Positions 35,287-46,016 of a stretch of 64,000 nt of DNA are shown piece by piece. The stretch lies in contig NZ_JAGGLV010000005.1 in NCBI RefSeq assembly GCF_017874735.1, positions 1-64,000 of the forward strand, given 5' to 3'. Numbering within the stretch: the first letter of the stretch is position 1; the number at the start of each line of letters is the position of its first letter. The position numbers and the translations under genes were made by a program. Under the pieces are notes generated by a model. It did no database searches, was not told the origin of the DNA, and saw only the letters and a program-made list of their open reading frames with translations. Origin of the DNA: Paenibacillus silagei. Lineage in GTDB: Bacteria > Bacillota > Bacilli > Paenibacillales > Paenibacillaceae.

Positions 35287-38200
35287 TTATTGTCCGACAA
35301 AAGCAGGCATCGACTGGGACGAGAAGTTAATCGTCTGCAGCATTCTCAGCAGCGCCGTTACCGTATCGAGCGAGGTCATACATACGACGCCGTTCTCTAC
35401 CGCTTCACGGCGGATGCGGAATCCGTCACGCTCAGGCGTTTTGCCCTTGGTCAGTGTATTGAAGACGAAGTTCGCTTGACCGCCGCGGATCAGATCCAGG
35501 ATGGTCGGCTCGCCTTCATCCAGCTTGTTAACGTTCATCACGTTCAGCCCGGCCTGCTCCAGCGCAGCTGCTGTACCGCCGGTGGCGATGATTTTGTAGC
35601 CCATGGCATGGAAGCCCTTCATCAGCTCAACCGCTTCAGCCTTGTCTTTGTCGGCTACAGTTACAATGATTGCCCCGGTAGCCGGGATCTTCATGCCTGC
35701 TCCGATCAGGCCCTTGTAGAGCGCCTTGGCATACAGCTTATCGCGGCCCATGACCTCACCGGTGGATTTCATCTCCGGTCCGAGCGTAGGCTCGACTCTG
35801 CGCAGCTTGGCAAAAGAGAACACCGGCACTTTGACCGACACATAATCGCTCTCCGGCCACAGGCCTTCAGTGTACCCGTCTTCCTTCAGCTTGCCGCCGA
35901 GAATGATCTTGGTCGCCAGGTTCGCCATCGGAATACCGGTCACCTTGCTCAGGAACGGAACCGTACGCGAGGAGCGCGGATTCACTTCAATGACATAGAC
36001 CTCGTTCTGATAAATGACGAACTGGATGTTCACCAGCCCGATGGTCTTGAGCTCCTTGGCAATCTTGATGGTGATCTCGGCAATCTTCTGCTTCAGACCT
36101 TCATCCAGATATTGCGGCGGGTAGACAGCGATGGAGTCGCCGGAGTGAACCCCTGCGCGTTCCACATGCTCCATGATGCCCGGAATGACAACCGTCTCTC
36201 CGTCGCAGATGGCGTCCACTTCCACTTCCTTACCCAGCATATAGCGGTCGATCAGCACCGGATGCTCCGGATTCACTTTTACCGCTTCAACCATATAGCT
36301 TAGCAGCTCTGTGTCGTTGTAGACAATCTCCATGGCGCGTCCGCCCAGGACATACGATGGTCGAACCAGCACCGGATAACCGAGTGATTGCGCGGTTTCG
36401 ACAGCCTCATCAATATTGATTACGGTCTTGCCTTTAGGTTGTGCGATATCCAGACGGGCCAGCAGCGCTTCGAACTTCTTGCGGTTCTCGGCTTCGTCGA
36501 TGCTCGCAAGGCTGGTACCCAGAATGTTCACGCCCGCAGCCGCAAGCGGTGCAGCCAGGTTAATCGCGGTCTGTCCGCCGAACTGTACGATGACTCCGAT
36601 CGGATTCTCTTGGGCAATCACGTTCATGACATCCTCGAAGAACAGCGGCTCAAAGTACAGGCGGTCCGAGGTATTGAAATCCGTCGATACGGTCTCTGGA
36701 TTGTTATTGATAATTACAGCTTCGTAGCCAGCCTTCTGTATGGCCCATACCGCATGTACCGTAGAGTAGTCGAACTCAATTCCCTGGCCGATACGGATCG
36801 GACCCGAGCCGAGTACAATGACCTTCTGCTTATCGGAATGAATGACCTCATTCTCGGTCTCATAGGTGGAGTAATAGTATGGCGTTGAAGCCTCAAATTC
36901 TGCGGCGCAGGTATCGACCATTTTGAAGACCGGAACCAGCCCTTGCTGCAGACGCAGCACACGCACTTCCGCCTCCTTGGTGAATGCCCCGCCTGGACGG
37001 CCTTCGGCACGGATCTCGGCAATCGCCCGGTCTGTGAAGCCCTTACGCTTGGCCTGATACAGTATGTCAGCAGACAGTGTCTCTTCGGCACGGATCTCGT
37101 CCTCGAAGCTCACGAGCCCTTCGATCTTGGAGAGGAACCACCAGTCCACATTCGTAATATCCTGAATCTCCTGCAGCTCATAGCCGCGGCGGAAGGCTTC
37201 CGCGATCAGGAACAGGCGCTCATCATCCGGCTTGGCAAGTCTATAGCGCAGCACACTCTCTTCAAGCAGCTCCGCTCCCGGCAAGCGGAAACGGTGGACA
37301 CCAATCTCCAGCGAGCGGATGGCCTTGTGAATCGACTCTTCAAAGGTACGGCCGATCGCCATCACTTCACCGGTCGCTTTCATCTGCGTACCCAGCTTGC
37401 GGTTCGCCGAGATGAACTTGTCGAACGGCCAGCGCGGGATTTTGCTGACGATATAGTCCAGTGTAGGCTCGAAGCAGGCGTAGGTCTGTCCGGTCACCGG
37501 ATTGACGATTTCGTCCAGCGTGTAGCCGAGTGCGATCTTCGCTGCCATCTTAGCAATCGGATAGCCGGTCGCCTTCGACGCCAGCGCCGAGGAGCGGCTG
37601 ACACGCGGATTCACTTCGATCACATAATACTGGTAGCTCTGCGGGTCCAGGGCGAACTGGACGTTACAGCCGCCTTCAATATTCAGCGCGCGGATAATCT
37701 TCAAGGAAGCGCTGCGCAGCATCTGATATTCACGGTCAGACAGCGTCTGGCTCGGGGCCACTACGATACTGTCGCCCGTATGTACGCCCACCGGATCAAA
37801 GTTCTCCATGTTGCAGACCACGATACAGTTGTCGTTCGCATCACGCATAACCTCATATTCGACTTCCTTCATGCCGGCGATGCTCTTCTCGACCAGACAC
37901 TGGCCGATCGGGCTGTAACGGATACCGGCCTTGACGGTCTCACGCAGCTCTTCTTCGTTGTCGCAGATTCCGCCCCCTGTTCCGCCCAGCGTGTAGGCAG
38001 GACGGACGATCAGCGGATAGCCGATTCCTGCGGCGAAGCCCAGAGCTTCTTCCACACTGGTAATAATCGCACTTTCCGGCACCGGCTGATCCAGCTCGCG
38101 CATCAGCTCGCGGAACAAATCGCGGTCCTCCGCTTTCTCGATGGATTCAAGCTGTGTACCCAGCAGCTTCACTTTCTCTTGCTCTAGGACTCCGGCACGG

Positions 38201-38508
38201 GCCAGCTCTACAGCCATGTTCAGGCCGGTCTGTCCGCCGAGTGTCGGCAGCAGTCCGTCCGGGCGTTCCTGACGGATAATGCCAGTAACGAATTCCAGCG
38301 TAATCGGCTCGATGTATACTTTGTCAGCCATATTGGTATCGGTCATAATCGTCGCCGGGTTGCTGTTAATCAGTACGACCTCGACGCCCTCTTCCTTAAG
38401 GGCCTGGCAGGCCTGAGTGCCTGCATAGTCGAATTCGGCAGCTTGACCAATAACGATCGGGCCGGAGCCGATAACCAGAATTTTTTTGAGTTTGTTGTTC
38501 TTAGGCAT
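35287..38508 (-). CDS. carB: Carbamoyl-phosphate synthase large subunit
   Basis: Uses ammonia from CarA, bicarbonate and two ATP to make carbamoyl phosphate. The 1073-aa protein shows the internal duplication: [26 protein letters not shown] (residues 6-31) and [22 protein letters not shown] (about 550-571) open the two ATP-grasp halves. The C-terminal MGS-like domain (from about 935, [36 protein letters not shown]) is the allosteric site for UMP and PRPP. It starts one base after the carA stop, so the two subunits are coupled. Confidence 0.97.
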   Translation of the reverse strand: MPKNNKLKKILVIGSGPIVIGQAAEFDYAGTQACQALKEEGVEVVLINSNPATIMTDTNMADKVYIEPITLEFVTGIIRQERPDGLLPTLGGQTGLNMAVELARAGVLEQEKVKLLGTQLESIEKAEDRDLFRELMRELDQPVPESAIITSVEEALGFAAGIGYPLIVRPAYTLGGTGGGICDNEEELRETVKAGIRYSPIGQCLVEKSIAGMKEVEYEVMRDANDNCIVVCNMENFDPVGVHTGDSIVVAPSQTLSDREYQMLRSASLKIIRALNIEGGCNVQFALDPQSYQYYVIEVNPRVSRSSALASKATGYPIAKMAAKIALGYTLDEIVNPVTGQTYACFEPTLDYIVSKIPRWPFDKFISANRKLGTQMKATGEVMAIGRTFEESIHKAIRSLEIGVHRFRLPGAELLEESVLRYRLAKPDDERLFLIAEAFRRGYELQEIQDITNVDWWFLSKIEGLVSFEDEIRAEETLSADILYQAKRKGFTDRAIAEIRAEGRPGGAFTKEAEVRVLRLQQGLVPVFKMVDTCAAEFEASTPYYYSTYETENEVIHSDKQKVIVLGSGPIRIGQGIEFDYSTVHAVWAIQKAGYEAVIINNNPETVSTDFNTSDRLYFEPLFFEDVMNVIAQENPIGVIVQFGGQTAINLAAPLAAAGVNILGTSLASIDEAENRKKFEALLARLDIAQPKGKTVINIDEAVETAQSLGYPVLVRPSYVLGGRAMEIVYNDTELLSYMVEAVKVNPEHPVLIDRYMLGKEVEVDAICDGETVVIPGIMEHVERAGVHSGDSIAVYPPQYLDEGLKQKIAEITIKIAKELKTIGLVNIQFVIYQNEVYVIEVNPRSSRTVPFLSKVTGIPMANLATKIILGGKLKEDGYTEGLWPESDYVSVKVPVFSFAKLRRVEPTLGPEMKSTGEVMGRDKLYAKALYKGLIGAGMKIPATGAIIVTVADKDKAEAVELMKGFHAMGYKIIATGGTAAALEQAGLNVMNVNKLDEGEPTILDLIRGGQANFVFNTLTKGKTPERDGFRIRREAVENGVVCMTSLDTVTALLRMLQTINFSSQSMPAFVGQ

Positions 38509-38509
38509 G

Positions 38510-39691
38510 TTATAGAGCTCCTTTCACGGCTTCAAGCTGGGGTACGGATGATTTAGGTGCCGTGATTCTGGCATTCGCTGCAAGCTGCGCCTGACGCGAT
38601 CCGGCCGGCCGCTGTGCCTTGTGGTCTGCGATCAGCTGCAGGAAGCGGTCGAACAGATAACTGCTGTCATGCGGTCCCGGCGCCGCTTCCGGATGGTACT
38701 GCACCGAAAAAGCAGGGTAGCGGGTATGCTTCAGTCCTTCAACGGTCTTGTCATTGTTATTGATATGGGTAACTTCCAGGTCTGTACTGGAAATGGATTC
38801 CTCATTCACGGTGTATCCATGGTTCTGTGAGGTGATGAAGCAGCGTCCGCTCTCCAGCTCTTTCACCGGATGGTTCCCGCCGCGATGGCCGAACTTGAGC
38901 TTCTCGGTATCGGCGCCGCAGGCCAGGGCGAACAGCTGGTGTCCCAGGCAGATCCCGAAGATCGGGTATTCGCCGAGCAGCTCGGAGATCGTCTGTACCG
39001 CATAAGGCACATCCTTCGGGTCTCCAGGGCCATTCGAGAGCTGAATGCCATCCGGGTTCAGGCGGCGAATCTCGTCTGCGGTGACATCATGAGGGACAAC
39101 CACTACATCACAGCCGCGGTTGTTCAGCTCGCGCAGAATACCGGTCTTCGCGCCGTAATCGACCAGCACGATGCGTTCTTTGGTGCCCGGGCTGCTGTAG
39201 GCTGCTGTAGTTGAGGTACGTGCAACCTGATTGCGCAGCTCTTCAATGGTCGTGTCACCCATCATCTCCATCAATTCTTCCACACGCTTGTTCGAAGTGG
39301 TGAGGATTGCCTTCATGGTGCCATAGTGGCGGATAATGCGGGTAAGCATACGGGTATCAATCTCGCTGATGCCGGGAATGTCATATTCCTTCAGCAGATC
39401 GTCTACACTGTATTCAGCACGCCAGTTGCTGGGTACGGATTCGTGACGCCGCACCACAAAGCCGTGTACAAAAGGGCGCACGGACTCGAAGTCATCACGG
39501 GTAATACCGTAATTCCCGATCAGCGGATACGTCATGGTGACGATCTGCCCACAGTACGAAGGGTCCGATAGTACCTCCTGATAGCCTGTAATTCCTGTGT
39601 TAAAAACAACCTCGCCCGTCTTCTCGCCTTCCGCGCCAAATGCGGTGCCTGTAAACAGTGTTCCGTCCTGAAGCAGCAATCTCGCCTGCAT
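38510..39691 (-). CDS. carA: Carbamoyl-phosphate synthase small subunit
   Basis: Glutamine amidotransferase subunit that supplies ammonia to CarB; 393 aa. The class I amidotransferase core has the Cys nucleophile in [15 protein letters not shown] and the His/Glu pair in [18 protein letters not shown] 39691 lies eight bases after AAGGAG, better than the GTG three codons upstream. An Ala/Arg-rich tail ([26 protein letters not shown]) extends beyond the usual end. Confidence 0.97.
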   Translation of the reverse strand: MQARLLLQDGTLFTGTAFGAEGEKTGEVVFNTGITGYQEVLSDPSYCGQIVTMTYPLIGNYGITRDDFESVRPFVHGFVVRRHESVPSNWRAEYSVDDLLKEYDIPGISEIDTRMLTRIIRHYGTMKAILTTSNKRVEELMEMMGDTTIEELRNQVARTSTTAAYSSPGTKERIVLVDYGAKTGILRELNNRGCDVVVVPHDVTADEIRRLNPDGIQLSNGPGDPKDVPYAVQTISELLGEYPIFGICLGHQLFALACGADTEKLKFGHRGGNHPVKELESGRCFITSQNHGYTVNEESISSTDLEVTHINNNDKTVEGLKHTRYPAFSVQYHPEAAPGPHDSSYLFDRFLQLIADHKAQRPAGSRQAQLAANARITAPKSSVPQLEAVKGAL

Positions 39692-39775
39692 GCCTTCCAC
39701 TCCTTCTTGTTTCTGTAGTCTGATTCTTATGTCACAGCCATGCAGCCGGGCTGCATGGGCTACTGCTTACTTCTG

Positions 39776-41050
39776 TTAAGCCTCACTCCATACGGCTCTG
39801 CCGTCTACCCAGGTCTTCACCGGCCAGCCCTTAAGCTTCCATCCGGTAAAAGGTGTATTGTGACCCTTGCTCGCAAACGTGGCCGGGTCTACTTCCTTCT
39901 CTTCATTCAAGTCAATCAGGGTCAGATCGGCAGGCGCCCCAACGGTAAGGCTGCCTGTATTCAGTCTGAACACCCGGGCCGGATCAGCGGTCATCCGCTG
40001 CACCAGCAGGGACAGATCCCATTTGCCTGGGGCCACAAAAGCGGTATACAGCAGCGGGAAGGCCGTCTCAAAGCCGACGATGCCAAACGGTGCAAGCTGC
40101 ATGCCTTTGGCTTTCTCTTCCTCGCTGTGCGGGGCATGGTCGGTCACGATGATATCCAGCGTGCCGTCCAGCAGCCCTTCAATGCAGGCCTCAACGTCAC
40201 GGCGCGAGCGCAGCGGCGGATTCATTTTCCAATTGGCGTCCATGCCCGGAATATCCTCCTCCGAGAGCAGCAGATGATGCGGGCACACCTCGGCGGTCAC
40301 CTTAATGCCGATTTGCTTCGCCTGGCGGATCAGCCGGACCGATTGCTCGGTGCTGACATGGCACACATGATAGTGAACACCGGTTGCTTCAGACAGCAGA
40401 ATGTCACGGCCTACATGAATGGCTTCCGACTCGTTCGGAATTCCCTTCAGGCCATGCTTGTCGGCAAAAGTGCCTTCGGCTACCGGCGCTCCTTCCACCA
40501 GGGAGTTATCCTCACAGTGGGCAATCACCGGCATATCCAGTTCCTTCGCCAGCTTCATCGCATCCTTCATCATCTGCGCGCTCTGTACGCCTACGCCGTC
40601 ATCGGTGAAGCCGATCGCTCCCGCTTCCTTCAGTGCCGCAAAATCCGTCAGCTCGCGTCCCAGCTCATTCTTGGTAATGGCCGCATAAGGCAGCACCTTC
40701 ACAAGCCCCGCTTCACGTGCCTTGTCCTTCACGAGCTGTACGATCTCTGCACTGTCAGTTACCGGGCGTGTATTCGGCATGCAGGCAATCGTTGTGAATC
40801 CGCCTTTGGCTGCCGAACGTGCACCGGTCTCAATCGTTTCCTTATGCTCGAACCCCGGTTCGCGCAGATGTACGTGCATATCAATCAGTCCCGGAATCAG
40901 CAGCTTGCCTTCCGCTTCAACGATCTCTCCGGCTTCTTCTACCGCCTCAGCGGCATCCTGAATCTTCGAGATAACTCCGTCCTGCACAACAATATGCTTG
41001 CGCTCCAGCACGCCTTCTTCGTTCAGTACACTGGCATTTTTGATGATCAC
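39776..41050 (-). CDS. pyrC: Dihydroorotase
   Basis: Cyclises carbamoyl aspartate to dihydroorotate. The 424-aa class I enzyme has the zinc motif DMHVHLREPG near residue 60, TIETGARSAAKGGFTTIACMPNTRP and VTDHAPHSEEEK near residue 300. The start is GTG 41050 with AAAGGAG ten bases ahead; the frame runs further upstream into the pyrB region but is not coding there. Confidence 0.96.
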   Translation of the reverse strand: MIIKNASVLNEEGVLERKHIVVQDGVISKIQDAAEAVEEAGEIVEAEGKLLIPGLIDMHVHLREPGFEHKETIETGARSAAKGGFTTIACMPNTRPVTDSAEIVQLVKDKAREAGLVKVLPYAAITKNELGRELTDFAALKEAGAIGFTDDGVGVQSAQMMKDAMKLAKELDMPVIAHCEDNSLVEGAPVAEGTFADKHGLKGIPNESEAIHVGRDILLSEATGVHYHVCHVSTEQSVRLIRQAKQIGIKVTAEVCPHHLLLSEEDIPGMDANWKMNPPLRSRRDVEACIEGLLDGTLDIIVTDHAPHSEEEKAKGMQLAPFGIVGFETAFPLLYTAFVAPGKWDLSLLVQRMTADPARVFRLNTGSLTVGAPADLTLIDLNEEKEVDPATFASKGHNTPFTGWKLKGWPVKTWVDGRAVWSEA

Positions 41051-41165
41051 GGTTAGGATTCTCCTTTGTGCCTTCCGGCCGCAGCCGTAAGCTCTGTAGT
41101 TATTATATAATAAAAATTCATCTTTGTGTATATTTATTAATACGCTTATGTGAGGTTTTTTTCTG

Positions 41166-42074
41166 CTACTGCAGCGCCCGCTCCATGACAGCCATCCGTA
41201 CCGGGACTCCGTTCGCCATCTGCGGGAAAATCCGGGACTGGCTGCTCTCCACCACCGCATCGTCGATCTCCACATTGCGGTTAACCGGCGCCGGGTGCAT
41301 GATGATCGTTGCCGGGTCCAGCCTCGATGCCCGTTCCTCGGTCAGCCCAAAGTGCTCCCGGTACTGCTCGGCCGATAAAATAATGCCAGAAGCATGCCGC
41401 TCCAGCTGCACCCTCAGCATCATGACCACATCCGCTTTCAGCGCTTCTTCCATAGACACATATGGAGCGTAGGCCGCAAGCTCAGGAGCCTGCATATTTG
41501 CCGGTGCGCAGAACTGCACGCTTGCCCCCATTTTGGTGAGTGCCCAGAGGTTGGACCGCGCTACCCGGCTGTGCATAATATCCCCGATAATCGAGACCTT
41601 CAGGCCCTTCAATCCGCCAAAATGCTTGCGCATCGTGTACAGGTCCAGCAGCGCCTGCGTCGGATGCTCGTTGTTGCCGTCCCCGGCATTGATCAGCGGA
41701 ACGCCTACCTTCTCGGCAAGCTGCTGCAGTACCCCGGCTGGCTTCAGCCGGACCACTCCGGCATCGATGCCCATCGACTCTAGTGTGCGCACTGTGTCGT
41801 AGATGGACTCGCCCTTCTCGACACTGGAAGCCGCAGCCGTGAAGTTCAGTACTTGCACACCCAGGCGTTTCTCAGCCATCTCGAAGGAAAAGCGGGTTCT
41901 CGTACTATTCTCGAAGAACATATTGGCAACAAAATGGGCTCTCAGCACCGGCGTGAGCTTCTCGCTCTGATGATCCCAGTAGGCTGTTCTGTCTAACAGC
42001 TGGGTAATCTCCGACTCCGCCAGCTCCTTCATCCCCAGCAGACTGCGTTCCTTCACCTTAGTTGCCGTCATCAT
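41166..42074 (-). CDS. pyrB: Aspartate carbamoyltransferase catalytic subunit
   Basis: Condenses carbamoyl phosphate with aspartate, the first committed step. The 302-aa protein has the carbamoyl-phosphate motif FENSTRTRFSFE (about residues 54-65), the NAGDGNNEHPTQALLDLYT motif and HPAPVNRNVEID. As in other Bacillota, no pyrI regulatory gene is present. It follows pyrR by 2 bases. Confidence 0.97.
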   Translation of the reverse strand: MMTATKVKERSLLGMKELAESEITQLLDRTAYWDHQSEKLTPVLRAHFVANMFFENSTRTRFSFEMAEKRLGVQVLNFTAAASSVEKGESIYDTVRTLESMGIDAGVVRLKPAGVLQQLAEKVGVPLINAGDGNNEHPTQALLDLYTMRKHFGGLKGLKVSIIGDIMHSRVARSNLWALTKMGASVQFCAPANMQAPELAAYAPYVSMEEALKADVVMMLRVQLERHASGIILSAEQYREHFGLTEERASRLDPATIIMHPAPVNRNVEIDDAVVESSQSRIFPQMANGVPVRMAVMERALQ

Positions 42075-42076
42075 TG

Positions 42077-42864
<788 letters not shown>

Positions 42865-42893
42865 GAATTAAAGGCGCTATTCAACTATAGGGA

Positions 42894-42922
42894 ATTATGA
42901 CAGATGGATGGGGGGATGTCAA
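42894..42922 (-). promoter_or_regulatory. SigA promoter of the pyr operon
   Basis: TTGACA (42917-42922), 17-base spacer, CATAAT (42894-42899) on the minus strand, just upstream of the PyrR binding loop. Confidence 0.85.
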
Positions 42923-42969
42923 ATTATATTCGTGGGCGTGGTGAGGGGGAGCGGCGGGAGCAGGCTACA

Positions 42970-43125
42970 TTTAGGTGAAGGGCGCGGCTGCGGTGATTTT
43001 GGACTTTCGGCCGCTGTTATGTTTGGATTTCCTGATTATTACCGCAGCAGCGGTAGAAATCCAAACATAAAGGCGGACGCTCCGCTCCTGCAGTTCCAAA
43101 ATCCCCTCCGCCGCTTCCACCTAAA
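42970..43125. repeat. 156-bp imperfect palindrome
   Basis: The outer arms start TTTAGGTG (42970-42977) and end CACCTAAA (43118-43125). Inner matches are GATTTTGGA/TCCAAAATC (42995-43003, 43095-43103) and the perfect 15-base TTATGTTTGGATTTC (43017-43031) with its complement at 43056-43070. It lies upstream of the pyr promoter. It looks like a foldback or MITE-like unit. No gene is seen between 42923 and 43278. Confidence 0.75.
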
Positions 43126-43278
43126 CGGTGCAAGGGACAAGGACTTGCCATCCCCCTTGGGGGAGGGGCAGGCAGTGGGGGCACTATGGCGCTGCGCTGA
43201 TAGTGCGGACTACACAACTGCAGAATGCAGGAATTGCACTAATGGCACAAGCCACCGCATCAGCGGGAATATGCCGGC

Positions 43279-43515
43279 TCATTTAAAAAAAGTGACCGCC
43301 ACAATCAAACTTAGTAACAACACGGGGATACCGTAGACAATCATGTATCCTATATATTTCACGGGTCCGGGAAGGCTGGATAGATCAACTCGCCGAAAAG
43401 GCCCCCCGCCTTCGATCACCTGCTGAGGCAGCAATTGTTCATCAATATAACCGTTACTGCCTTCAGCAATATCAGCTTTCTTACGGGTTTCAGCATGTGC
43501 AGGTATTGTATTCAT
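43279..43515 (-). CDS. Small membrane protein
   Basis: A 78-aa protein with a polar N-terminal half (ETRKKADIAEGSNGYIDEQLL...) and one C-terminal membrane helix (YIGYMIVYGIPVLLLSLIVAVTFF). AGGAGAGAG precedes the ATG. Not recognised; probably a membrane-tethered small protein. Confidence 0.6.
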   Translation of the reverse strand: MNTIPAHAETRKKADIAEGSNGYIDEQLLPQQVIEGGGPFRRVDLSSLPGPVKYIGYMIVYGIPVLLLSLIVAVTFFK

Positions 43516-43685
43516 CTTCTCTCTCCTAATGGAAATATAATGTCATACAAAATCCAATAGCCCAAGAGTCTGATTATTAGTTCTTATATTATACCATTTT
43601 TTTACACATACATTCTACCCTGATTTCGTTCCAGCCCCTGCTCTGTTATGATAAAACTGGAATGAAGCTGGAGGCGAATACAATC

Positions 43686-44246
43686 ATGAACATGGAGTTT
43701 ATTACTATAGAAGAATGGGATGAAGCGTGGTGGGGGCGGATGGAGCAGGTTTATCATGAGGCTTTTCCCAGCGGGGCTAAGACGGACGCGATACTGCGCA
43801 GTATGCTGAACCGGGGGATTGGTTACTTACATGCGGGGGTGCATCAGGGGGTGGTTGTCGCGATGGCTGTTACTGGCGTTGTGGGACAAGCTGCGGACAA
43901 GATCCTGATTATCGATTACCTGGCGGTGGATAAGGCATTGCGCGGGGAGGGAACGGGGACTTGGATGCTGGAGCAGATCAAAGCTTGGGCTGTGCAGGAA
44001 CATGGCATCCGGGGAATCATCATCGAAGCGGAATCGGGGGCTACGGCATCGCACAAGGAACGTATTCATTTCTGGGAGCGGAACGGGTTCGTCCTGACCT
44101 CCTATGTGCATCAATATCGAATGGTACCGGAGCCTTATCAGGCCATGATACTGCCGCTGGGTAGATCGGTGAATGTGCCGGATGACGGCGAAGCGCTGTT
44201 TCGGTACATTAATGCTTTCCATCGGGTTGCTTACCGGAAAGGATAG
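43686..44246 (+). CDS. GNAT acetyltransferase
   Basis: A 186-aa acetyltransferase. The acetyl-CoA motif is LAVDKALRGEGTGTWMLEQIKAWA (about residues 81-104), preceded by the beta strand ILIIDY, and the domain closes with HFWERNGFVLTSYVHQYRMVPEPYQAMIL. ATG 43686 follows GGAGG. The acceptor substrate is unknown. Confidence 0.85.
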   Translation: MNMEFITIEEWDEAWWGRMEQVYHEAFPSGAKTDAILRSMLNRGIGYLHAGVHQGVVVAMAVTGVVGQAADKILIIDYLAVDKALRGEGTGTWMLEQIKAWAVQEHGIRGIIIEAESGATASHKERIHFWERNGFVLTSYVHQYRMVPEPYQAMILPLGRSVNVPDDGEALFRYINAFHRVAYRKG

Positions 44247-44277
44247 GCTGCACTGATGCTTTACTGATGCACTAATG

Positions 44278-44450
44278 TTGCACATTATGCAGGAATTCTT
44301 CCGCTTAACTAAGCTGCTGGGCCAATTGTTGCAGTTTTTGCAGGATTCATGCCAAATAGTTATCTTCACCGAATGGATTGTTGCAAAAAGTGCAGGATTT
44401 GCGTGTCCGGGCTTGGTTTGAGCGGTGCGAGGTTGCAATTTGTGCAACAA
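44278..44450. repeat. Array of four degenerate ~52-bp units
   Basis: TTGCA heads occur at 44278, 44329, 44381 and 44433, spaced 51, 52 and 52 bases. The units begin TTGCACATTATGCAGGAATT, TTGCAGTTTTTGCAGGATT, TTGCAAAAAGTGCAGGATTT and TTGCAATTTGTGCAACAAAT; each head is a small TTGCA-N6-TGCA palindrome. The array fills most of the gene-free 44247-44511 space. Confidence 0.7.
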
Positions 44451-44511
44451 ATTGGGGCGGGTGGCCGGGTCAGGCCAGGCGATCACCATAGTAAATAGAC
44501 GGCGACCAAGT

Positions 44512-44557
44512 GGAAACGGCATTGCCGTCCTTTTAAAGGACGGTACCGTTTCAGCGA
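44512..44557 (+). repeat. 46-bp hairpin element, copy 1
   Basis: A nested hairpin with inner CCGTCCTTT/AAAGGACGG and outer GAAACGG/CCGTTTC. It matches copy 2 at 47672-47717 in 43 of 46 positions, same strand. Here no gene follows on the plus strand; a short AGAAGGA site and a four-codon frame come after it. Confidence 0.8.
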
Positions 44558-44612
44558 GAAATAGAAGGATAAGTTATCGTGTGCAACATATAAATCCTCG
44601 CTTATATTTAAA

Positions 44613-44643
44613 TAAAAACCGCCGCAGATTGCTCTGCAGCGGC
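44613..44643 (-). terminator. Terminator of dapL
   Basis: On the minus strand GCCGCTGCAGA-gcaa-TCTGCGGCGG is followed by TTTTTAT, 19 bases past the stop codon. Confidence 0.9.
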
Positions 44644-44661
44644 TCCCATTCCAACCAAAAC

Positions 44662-45915
44662 TTAAAATTCAAATTCAACGTCGCTCAGACGTCTTTGGAT
44701 TTCGGAGATGACACGTTTCTCTTCTTCCTCACCCTTGGCCACGAAGGTCACGGAGAAACGCACGAACGCGCCTGCATCATCCCAAGGCACGGTGGAGATG
44801 AGCTTCTCGCGGATCAGGAACTGCGAGAAATCCTCGCCGGATTCGAAACGGCGTCCGCCCTTGACGCCCTTAGGTGCGGCTACATACAGGAAGAAGGAGC
44901 CCTTCGGCTTCTCGGCCTTGAAGCCCAGGCTGTTCAGCGCATCCACCAGCATGTTGTGGCGGCGGGAGTATTTGGCGGCAATCGCTTCGGTAATCTCAGG
45001 ACGAGAGAGGCCGTAAGCGGCAGCTTTTTGAATGGCGATGAACTGGCCGGAATCATTGTTGTCCTTCACATCACTGAACGCCTTCACGATCAGCGGGTTG
45101 CCGGCCACGAAGCCGATTCTCCAGCCGGTCATGTTATAGGACTTGGACAGGGAATGCAGCTCAACGCCAACATCCTTGGCACCAGGCACGGACAGGAAGC
45201 TCAGCGGCTTCACGCCGTCATACGTTAGTGCAGCATAAGGTGCGTCATGGATGACGACTACATCATATTTTTTGGCCCAGGCCACTACTTCGCTGAAGAA
45301 TTCAGGTGTGGCACTTGCACCGGTAGGGTTGTTCGGATAATTGAGGTAGAGCAGCTTCGCCTTGCGGGCTACCTCTTCAGGAATGGAGCTCAGGTCAGGC
45401 AGGAAGTTGTTCTCCTTCTTCAGCTCCACAGAGTAGACTTGTCCTCCCAGATACTTGGTATGGGTGCCCAGCACCGGATAGCCCGGAATGGTCATGATCG
45501 TGATGTCGCCCGGATTAATGAATACGGATGGCAGCATAGCCAGTGCAGGCTTCGAGCCGATGGAATGCACGATTTCCGTTACAGGGTCAATTCCGTCCAC
45601 CTGAAAAACTTCTTTAAGATACACAGCCGCAGCCGCCTTAAATTCAGGAATACCGTTATCGGAGTAACCGCGGTTCTCTTCCTTAGCCGCTTCCAGCGCA
45701 AGTCTGGACACGATGCCTTCATCTGCCATTTCGTCCGGCTCACCGACGCCCATGTCGATCAGTTCAATGTTCGGAAAATCCTGCTTCGCCGAAGCTTTGG
45801 CGCGCTTGATTTTCTCAAATTTGTAGATGGAGGTGTCCTTGCCGTATCCTTCGCCGCCGATGCGGTCTGCAAAATTCGTCTGAATGAATGTCGCCTGATA
45901 TTGTTCAATGCTCAT
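44662..45915 (-). CDS. dapL: LL-diaminopimelate aminotransferase
   Basis: PLP enzyme that converts tetrahydrodipicolinate directly to LL-diaminopimelate for lysine and peptidoglycan. The 417-aa class I/II aminotransferase has the PLP-lysine motif SLSKSYNMTGWRIGF (about residues 242-256), the YLNYPNNPTGA motif and HDAPYAALTYDG. DapL-type Arg and Gly residues are seen in the N-terminal IDMGVGEPDEMA. It is a single gene with a strong terminator. Generic aspartate-type aminotransferase activity is the alternative, but length and motifs favour DapL. Confidence 0.88.
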   Translation of the reverse strand: MSIEQYQATFIQTNFADRIGGEGYGKDTSIYKFEKIKRAKASAKQDFPNIELIDMGVGEPDEMADEGIVSRLALEAAKEENRGYSDNGIPEFKAAAAVYLKEVFQVDGIDPVTEIVHSIGSKPALAMLPSVFINPGDITIMTIPGYPVLGTHTKYLGGQVYSVELKKENNFLPDLSSIPEEVARKAKLLYLNYPNNPTGASATPEFFSEVVAWAKKYDVVVIHDAPYAALTYDGVKPLSFLSVPGAKDVGVELHSLSKSYNMTGWRIGFVAGNPLIVKAFSDVKDNNDSGQFIAIQKAAAYGLSRPEITEAIAAKYSRRHNMLVDALNSLGFKAEKPKGSFFLYVAAPKGVKGGRRFESGEDFSQFLIREKLISTVPWDDAGAFVRFSVTFVAKGEEEEKRVISEIQRRLSDVEFEF

Positions 45916-46016
45916 AATCTTCTATTCATCTCCTGGGCCTATATTGTGAAGCTATGCTCTTAATATGACGCAAATCCGGCCTGTGTACCATGGATTTATA
46001 ATCTATTGATTTGTAC

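Noticed and set aside
36943..38187. Long plus-strand frame opposite carB
   Set aside because: Antisense of a well-conserved gene; no ribosome site or recognisable domain.
39740..41056. Long plus-strand frame opposite pyrC
   Set aside because: Antisense shadow created by third-position GC bias; low-complexity His/Arg content.
41051..41275. N-terminal extension of dihydroorotase
   Set aside because: The extra frame overlaps pyrB and the GTG at 41050 has a good ribosome site.
44278..44450. Considered as a CRISPR array because of regular spacing
   Set aside because: Units are too divergent, there are no constant 24-36 bp repeats or unique spacers, and no cas genes are present.
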